Part shown: positions 61,875-64,000 of the stretch, piece after piece
How the letters are laid out: each line of letters opens with the position of its first letter
Numbering within the stretch: position 1 is the stretch's first letter
DNA from: Ferrimonas gelatinilytica
GTDB lineage: Bacteria; Pseudomonadota; Gammaproteobacteria; Enterobacterales; Shewanellaceae
Length of the DNA stretch: 64,000 bases
Assembly (NCBI RefSeq): GCF_039544205.1
Contig: NZ_BAABLF010000029.1
Span: forward strand, 69,123 to 133,122
Direction: 5' to 3'
Made by a program: the position numbers and the translations under genes
The notes under the pieces: model-generated
Database searches by the model: none
Told to the model about the DNA's origin: nothing
Seen by the model: the letters and a program-made list of their open reading frames with translations, nothing else

Positions 61875-62255
61875 ATGCTCGATGGATTCGGCTTTTTCGA
61901 GCTTCTGGTGATTGCCGTTCTGGGGCTGATTGTACTGGGCCCAGAGCGTCTCCCCGTGGCCGTGCGTACCGTTTCAGGTTGGGTTCGGGCCATCAAGCGT
62001 ATGGCCGGATCGGTAAAGAATGAGCTGGAGCAGGAGCTGAAGATCGAGCAGCTTCACGCCGACCTCAAAAAAGCCGAGGCAAAGGGGCTCAAAGACCTGG
62101 ATCCGGATCTACAGAAATCCGTTCAGGAACTTCGTGATGCCGCCGCTTCAGTCACTCGAAGCTACCAGGATACCGACACCAGCACTCCGACCGCGGCACC
62201 CAAAGAAGAATCGACCGCTTCGTCAACGGATGCCGACGCCAAAGCGAAAGAATAA
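61875..62255 (+). CDS. tatB: Sec-independent protein translocase subunit TatB
   Basis: A 126-residue TatB: MLDGFGFFELLVIAVLGLIVLGPERLP is the signature helix with the conserved Glu, followed by an amphipathic helix and a long charged tail ending in Ala/Ser/Thr-rich residues. It forms the substrate receptor with TatC. Six bases after tatA, two bases before tatC; ribosome sites are weak, so translation may be coupled. Confidence 0.95.
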   Translation: MLDGFGFFELLVIAVLGLIVLGPERLPVAVRTVSGWVRAIKRMAGSVKNELEQELKIEQLHADLKKAEAKGLKDLDPDLQKSVQELRDAAASVTRSYQDTDTSTPTAAPKEESTASSTDADAKAKE

Positions 62256-62257
62256 TT

Positions 62258-62998
62258 ATGTCTGAGCAACAACCCCTCATCAGCCACCTGATGGAGCTGA
62301 GAAACCGGCTGATGCATGCGTTTGGCTCGGTATTTGCCGTTTTCTTCGCCATCGCTTACTGGGCTAATGATATCTATCACTATCTGTCCAAACCGCTGTT
62401 GGCGGTGATGCCGGAGAGTGCTTCGATGATCGCCACTGATGTGGCCTCGCCCTTCTTTGCCCCCTTCAAGCTGACGCTGGTGGTGTCCTTTTTCATTGCC
62501 ATCCCCTATGTGCTTTACCAGATCTGGGCCTTCGTCGCACCTGGCCTCTATCGCCATGAAAAACGCCTCATTACCCCGCTGCTGTTCTCAAGCACACTGC
62601 TGTTCTACGCCGGCGTAGCCTTTGCCTACTTCGCCGTTTTCCCAGTGGTATTCGGCTTCTTTACCAGTGTGGCACCGGAAGGGGTCCAGGTCGCAACCGA
62701 CATCAACAGCTACCTGAACTTCGTGCTAAAGCTGTTCTTTGCCTTCGGGCTGGCCTTTGAGATCCCGATCGCAGTACTCTTGCTGTGCTGGAGCGGTGCC
62801 ACCACGGTGGAGAGCCTGAAAGCCAAGCGTCCCTACATCGTCGTAGGTGCTTTTGTCATTGGTATGGCACTGACGCCGCCAGATGTGATCTCCCAGACCA
62901 TGCTGGCCGTTCCCATGCTCCTGCTGTTTGAGGGTGGGCTGCTGTTTGCACGCCTCTATACCCCAAAACAGGATGAAGAGGAACAACACGAACAATAG
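62258..62998 (+). CDS. tatC: Sec-independent protein translocase subunit TatC
   Basis: A 246-residue protein with six membrane helices. The N-terminal PLISHLMELRNRL, the conserved FKLTLVVSFFIAIPYVLYQIWAFVAPGLYRHEKR cluster with the Glu-binding region, and FGLAFEIPIAVLLLCWSG are typical. TatC recognises the twin-arginine signal. Last gene of tatABC. Confidence 0.96.
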   Translation: MSEQQPLISHLMELRNRLMHAFGSVFAVFFAIAYWANDIYHYLSKPLLAVMPESASMIATDVASPFFAPFKLTLVVSFFIAIPYVLYQIWAFVAPGLYRHEKRLITPLLFSSTLLFYAGVAFAYFAVFPVVFGFFTSVAPEGVQVATDINSYLNFVLKLFFAFGLAFEIPIAVLLLCWSGATTVESLKAKRPYIVVGAFVIGMALTPPDVISQTMLAVPMLLLFEGGLLFARLYTPKQDEEEQHEQ

Positions 62999-63043
62999 GT
63001 CGCCAACGGTTTTGAGCGGCCATAACATCCCACGGAGGGTTTC

Positions 63044-63589
63044 ATGCGCCGTTCACTGTCTCTGACTGCGGCGCTGCTATCAAGCAGCGCCGCTTTTGCT
63101 TCTCCCCTAGGCTGCGATAGCCAAGTCGATCCACAATCCCGCCTTACCTGCCTGGAACGACTTTCCGATGCGGTCACTCAGTGCAGTCAGCAGGAGGATA
63201 AGCTCGACCGTCTGCTCTGCTTCGATGCCCTTTCCACTTCCGAGTCCTCCCCTGCCAACCCCCGAGCAGATTCAGGTAAGCCTGAGGGAGCTTTCCCTAA
63301 TCAACCACCTGCAATAACCGCCGCTCCTGAAACAGATTTCGGTCTTGAGCGCCTGGCCATCAAGCAGACCCCGGACCAACTGACCGGTCAGGTCAGTGCC
63401 ATCCAGACCGATCCCTATGGCAAGTGGACGCTCACCCTGGAAAATGGACAGCGTTGGCGCCAAACCGAGTCAAAGAGGCTACGGGTAAAGATCGGTGAAT
63501 CGGTTATCATACGAAAAGGGGCACTAGGTTCATTCAGCCTCTCCAGGGAGGGCTCCAACAACAGTACTAGGGTAAAACGCATTCAGTAG
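63044..63589 (+). CDS. Secreted protein of unknown function
   Basis: A 181-residue protein with a signal peptide (cleavage near residue 20, SAAFASPL). The N-terminal mature part has four cysteines (LGCDSQ, LTCLE, TQCSQQ, LLCFD), probably two disulfides, a Pro/Ser-rich linker, and a C-terminal basic strand-rich domain (VSAIQTDPYGKWTLTLENGQRWRQTESKRLRVKIGESVIIRKGALGSFSLSREGSNNSTRVKRIQ region). The C-terminal part resembles a widespread uncharacterised small domain seen in proteobacterial secreted proteins, unnamed as far as I know. ATG has GGAGG five bases upstream. It follows tatC after 45 bases and may share its transcript. Confidence 0.75.
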   Translation: MRRSLSLTAALLSSSAAFASPLGCDSQVDPQSRLTCLERLSDAVTQCSQQEDKLDRLLCFDALSTSESSPANPRADSGKPEGAFPNQPPAITAAPETDFGLERLAIKQTPDQLTGQVSAIQTDPYGKWTLTLENGQRWRQTESKRLRVKIGESVIIRKGALGSFSLSREGSNNSTRVKRIQ

Positions 63590-63912
63590 CGCCACGCTGC
63601 GAGCCTTCACGCTTGCCGACGTATGGCTTATGCAGGAAGCCACTTTGCCTTTGCGAGGGCTTAAAGGCTGTTTAAGGGGCACCTGGCCGTTCGTCCGTCG
63701 CAGTGAAGCTGAGTAGTGATGCAGCACTTCACCGGGAGAGAAGATCACGGCAGGATCGACTCAGGAGATAGCTATTCGATCGCTCACCCGGAGCAACGCC
63801 CCGCGCCTTTAAGCACGGGGCGTTGTAATTGATGACCTGTGTGGCGTGGTTGCCCATATTTAGAGCATCATTCTGTGTGCGGTCATGTTGCTGCGGGTAA
63901 CGTGCAGATACG
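63590..63912. other. Spacer between the last gene and the rRNA operon
   Basis: No gene seen. A hairpin CAACGCCCCG / CGGGGCGTTG at 63794-63803 and 63816-63825 has no T-tract but may end transcription from the left. Confidence 0.5.
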
Positions 63913-63941
63913 AAAAAGGCCCTGTCCGAAGACAGGGCCTT
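63913..63941 (-). terminator. rRNA operon terminator
   Basis: Perfect 11-bp stem AAGGCCCTGTC / GACAGGGCCTT with a tetraloop (63917-63927 with 63931-63941), followed on the minus strand by TTTTTCG; 12 bases after the 5S 3' end. Confidence 0.92.
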
Positions 63942-63952
63942 GATCTGAATAA

Positions 63953-64000
63953 GCGTCTGGCGATGACCTACTCTCACATGGGAACTCCCACACTACCATC
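63953..64000 (-). rRNA. rrf: 5S ribosomal RNA, 3' end
   Basis: The minus strand reads GATGGTAGTGTGGGAGTTCC..GAGAGTAGGTCATCGCCAGACGC, the highly conserved 3' part of gammaproteobacterial 5S rRNA. The gene continues beyond the window, so a 16S-23S-5S operon lies to the right and is transcribed leftward, convergent with tatABC. Confidence 0.95.

Overview
The window looks like chromosome of a GC-rich, probably marine gammaproteobacterium of the Oceanospirillales/Pseudomonadales kind. The reasons are protein similarity and gene order: mreBCD-maf-rng-yhdP-nit-tldD, csrD-ssb-(MFS)//uvrA, metB-metL-metF//metJ, argS-SPOR-hslV-hslU-DUF971 and ubiE-ubiJ-ubiB-tatABC are all gammaproteobacterial arrangements, and MetJ is confined to that class. 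The species cannot be named from this sequence alone.

Left part (1-14274, nearly all minus strand): cell-shape genes mreB, mreC and mreD run into maf, rng, yhdP, a nitrilase-family amidase and the first codons of tldD, with several 4-base stop/start overlaps typical of one operon. Upstream of mreB lie csrD (RNA-decay control), ssb and a YajR-type MFS exporter; uvrA is divergent.

Accessory part (about 17100-32400): uvrA and an NhaC-type antiporter are each followed by the same repeat carrying an intrinsic terminator. Next come two AT-rich integron gene cassettes with clear attC sites and no integrase, ending beside one of two 139-bp interspersed repeats. The part continues with a MipA-like outer-membrane protein, a probably frameshifted small gene, a secreted small protein, a peptidase M15-like pseudogene, a PrnB-like/kynureninase-like pair, an outer-membrane barrel, a phospholipase D-like lipoprotein, a SYLF protein and a cysteine synthase-glutaredoxin fusion.

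Middle (32400-48000): TerC-like membrane protein, DEDDh exonuclease, glutathione peroxidase, the methionine block metB-metL-metF with divergent metJ and four tandem met boxes between them, a TSUP permease, malic enzyme, rpmE, priA, argS, a SPOR protein and the tRNA-modifying DTW protein.

Right part (48000-64000): phaB with a FadR-like palindrome upstream, heat-shock protease hslVU, a DUF971 protein, a methyltransferase, an SDR/DUF2867 protein, a glycosyltransferase, rraA, the biofilm switch pair lapG-lapD, ubiquinone genes ubiE/J/B, tatABC, a secreted protein, and finally the 3' end of a 5S rRNA on the minus strand with its terminator, so an rRNA operon enters from the right. I saw no CRISPR array, prophage, complete insertion sequence or intact tRNA gene. 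The most unusual items are the integrase-less cassette array, the PrnB-like pair, the altered HIGH motif in ArgRS and the cysteine synthase-glutaredoxin fusion.
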